DNA from: Meridianimarinicoccus marinus
Lineage (GTDB): Bacteria; Pseudomonadota; Alphaproteobacteria; Rhodobacterales; Rhodobacteraceae
Assembly: GCF_040689105.1 (NCBI RefSeq)
Contig: NZ_JBFBVU010000021.1
Coordinates: 1 to 64,000, forward strand
Direction: 5' to 3'
Length of the DNA stretch: 64,000 nucleotides
Positions within the stretch are counted from its first letter, which is position 1, and each line of letters begins with the position of its first letter. Under the pieces are notes generated by a model. The model was not told where the DNA came from. It saw only the letters and a program-made list of their open reading frames with translations, and made no database searches. Below, in pieces: positions 62,491 to 64,000 of the stretch. Both the position numbers and the translations under genes were made by a program.

Positions 62491-63438
62491 ATGGCGATGT
62501 CGAAAACCACCAAATCCTGGCTCGTGCGGATTGCCGGCTCGGCCGTTGCCCTGACCCTCCTGTTCTGGCTGCTGCCTGACGACGCCATCTTCGATGCGCT
62601 GAAGGCACTGCCCGCCGGGGTGTTCGTGCAAGTGCTGATCCTGTTCCTGCTGGCCCATGTGGGCGCGGCCCTGAAATGGTGGTGCCTGCTGGGCCGGATC
62701 ATCCCGGCGACCGTGGCCATTCGCGCCCATTTCTCGGGGCTTGCAGCCAACCTTTGCCTGCCCGGCGCCATTGGCGGCGACGCGGTGCGCGCGGCCATCG
62801 CGCAATCATCGGCGCGCGACGGCGCGCGGGTGGTGGCGGTGGCGGCGGCGGATCGCCTGATCGACATGGTGTCACTGCTGACCATTTCCGTCGTCGGCCT
62901 GATGATGGCAGCGGAGGGCGGCGGCGATGCCGGCCTTTTGCTAGTGGCCGCGCTGTTCGTCGGCGCGGTGTTCGTCGGCCTGCTGCTGCTGCCCTGGCTG
63001 GTGGATCATCTGTGGCGTTTGGCACCGCGTCTGCCGGGACAGCGGTTTGCGCGCAAGACCGTGGCGTCGCTAGGCGATCTGCTGCGCCAGCCCGGACTTC
63101 TGGCGCTGGTGTTCTCAGCCTCGCTGGCGGTGCAGACCGGGCTTGTGTTGCTGGCCTTCTGGCTGGCCACCGCCGCAGGGGCCGACGTGGGTGCGGGTCC
63201 CTGGTTGTTTGCCTGGCCGCTGGCCAAGATCATCGCCGTGCTGCCGGTGGCCCTGAACGGCTTGGGCCTGCGCGAGGGCGTGCTGGCCGCGATCCTTGCC
63301 CCCTTCGGCGCCGATCCCGCGGGCATCGTGGCGGCGGGGCTGGTCTGGCAGGCAATCATGTTTGCGGCCGGCGGATTGGGCGCCTTGCTGCTGTTTCTGG
63401 CCCGGACGCAAAAAAAATCGACAGCGCCCGGCGCGTGA
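62491..63438 (+). CDS. YbhN/UPF0104-type (LPG synthase TM region) membrane protein
   Basis: 315 residues with about eight helices. ALKWWCLLG, NLCLPGAIGGDAVRAAIAQ and PVALNGLGLREGVLAAIL are the family's core. The soluble aminoacyl-transferase domain of true lysyl-phosphatidylglycerol synthase is missing. Often found with glycosyltransferases; may move a lipid. The ATG at 62491 is used. Confidence 0.82.
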   Translation: MAMSKTTKSWLVRIAGSAVALTLLFWLLPDDAIFDALKALPAGVFVQVLILFLLAHVGAALKWWCLLGRIIPATVAIRAHFSGLAANLCLPGAIGGDAVRAAIAQSSARDGARVVAVAAADRLIDMVSLLTISVVGLMMAAEGGGDAGLLLVAALFVGAVFVGLLLLPWLVDHLWRLAPRLPGQRFARKTVASLGDLLRQPGLLALVFSASLAVQTGLVLLAFWLATAAGADVGAGPWLFAWPLAKIIAVLPVALNGLGLREGVLAAILAPFGADPAGIVAAGLVWQAIMFAAGGLGALLLFLARTQKKSTAPGA

Positions 63439-63791
63439 CCGCGCACGCATTCGGCACCACTGCCCCCGGGGCAAGACCATGACATCCGGTGGTGCGGCGC
63501 GTCGGACCTGCGCGCGCGTAATCCAATTCTAAGTTAATGTATATTATCTATATATTACAACATACTATAGCATGTTGCGAAGTCATCTCACATGCCGAAA
63601 CGACCAGATACCACGCTCCGATGTCAGGAGCTTCTTCGGCATCGGCGCGGAGTGCTGCAATCGTTTCCCGGCAGTTCGTCATGCATCAGGTTTCCTGAAT
63701 GCTCATATTTTGATCGCTCTCCCCCCTATACGCCGCTCGATGGATAGTGAAACTATTGTGTCAATGGTTGACCCTTATCGGCGTGTAACAA
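63439..63791. other. AT-rich intergenic region with promoter and possible operator
   Basis: 353 bases without a supported gene. 63521-63572 is very AT-rich against the surrounding high GC (run including GTATATTATC and TATATTACAA), a likely promoter or bent DNA. GTCAA-TGG-TTGAC (63760-63772) is a perfect interrupted palindrome 20 bases before the ATP-grasp start, suited to a repressor. The longest open frame here (63572 onward) has no family features. Confidence 0.45.
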
Positions 63792-64000
63792 ATGACAACA
63801 ACACCGCCCTGCTTCGACGAAATGCTGATCTCGCAGGATCAGGTCCGGGATCCCTACAGTGTCTATTACGACTGGTTCAGCAAAGAAGACCTGAAGCGTC
63901 TGCGGCTGAAGTCGACGGAGGCCGAAGCCTTCTTCCGAAAGATTGGCATCACCTTCAATGTCTACGGTCAGGATGAAGCCGACGAGCGGCTGATCCCTTT
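63792..64000 (+). CDS. Circularly permuted type-2 ATP-grasp protein, N-terminal part
   Basis: Cut by the window edge after 69 residues. It begins MTTTPPCFDEMLISQDQVRD, followed by YYDWFSKEDLKRL and FFRKIGITFNVYGQDEADER, the conserved start of this family (FDEM; GITF.VYG; LIPF). Such proteins are encoded with alpha-E and transglutaminase-like genes in a peptide-ligation cluster of unknown product; those would lie beyond the window. Confidence 0.85.
   Translation, partial: MTTTPPCFDEMLISQDQVRDPYSVYYDWFSKEDLKRLRLKSTEAEAFFRKIGITFNVYGQDEADERLIP

Noticed and set aside
1..64000. CRISPR arrays, prophage, tRNA or rRNA genes
   Set aside because: No regularly spaced repeats, phage structural genes, cloverleaf-like or ribosomal sequences were noticed by reading; no search tool was available to confirm their absence.

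Overview
The window is GC-rich (roughly 65% by eye), densely coded DNA from an alphaproteobacterium, most likely a marine Rhodobacteraceae (roseobacter-type) species. The basis is the gene content: a TakP-like TRAP transporter, a XoxF methanol dehydrogenase with PQQ-associated ABC genes, the arginase/ornithine cyclodeaminase pair, split PqiA proteins, DUF849 and RpiR-type genes, and the use of GTG and TTG starts. No rRNA, tRNA, CRISPR array or intact mobile element was seen.

Layout. 1-640: remnants of insertion sequences (IS3-type transposase tail; a possible IS21-like end). 0.8-8.1 kb: a LacI-regulated sugar-type ABC importer with a cytoplasmic GH63-like hydrolase, probably for a glycosylglycerate or similar osmolyte. 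8.3-9.6 kb: a lone polytopic membrane protein. 9.6-15.3 kb: a GAK-type system (CofD-like protein, Nudix hydrolase, PhoU-APH fusion kinase, ATP-grasp enzyme, HprK-related kinase B, amphi-Trp protein). This set is recognised only by family names and its biochemistry is unknown; it is the most interesting locus here. 15.3-18.5 kb: a TRAP transporter. 18.5-21.1 kb: Lrp-type regulator, arginase and ornithine cyclodeaminase. 21.1-22.6 kb: malonyl-CoA synthetase.

22.7-37.2 kb is a large methanol/alcohol oxidation island. It holds lanthanide-type XoxF, two c-type cytochromes, a XoxJ-like binding protein, the PQQ-associated ABC set (binding protein, beta-propeller, ATPase, permease), a taurine/sulfonate-type ABC importer whose genes are split around xoxF, and a NosR-like flavin/iron-sulfur membrane protein with its ApbE flavin transferase. 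A shared motif close to TACGACCWAAG lies in its divergent promoters and suggests one regulon.

37.3-43.7 kb: cell-surface glycosyltransferases, including two tandem 839-residue bifunctional paralogs and a stand-alone copy of one N-terminal domain. 43.7-48.2 kb: a PqiABC-type lipid transport operon whose MCE protein carries a roughly 100-residue helical repeat. 48.3-49.8 kb: divergent znuA and zur. 50.0-53.9 kb: a second surface-polysaccharide operon (two glycosyltransferases and a sulfotransferase-like protein). 54-56 kb: DEAD-box helicase. 56.2-57.7 kb: PhoD-like phosphatase. 57.7-60.8 kb: aminotransferase and beta-keto acid cleavage enzyme divergent from an RpiR regulator. 60.8-63.4 kb: a GT39-type transferase and a YbhN/UPF0104 membrane protein. 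The right edge cuts a circularly permuted ATP-grasp gene.
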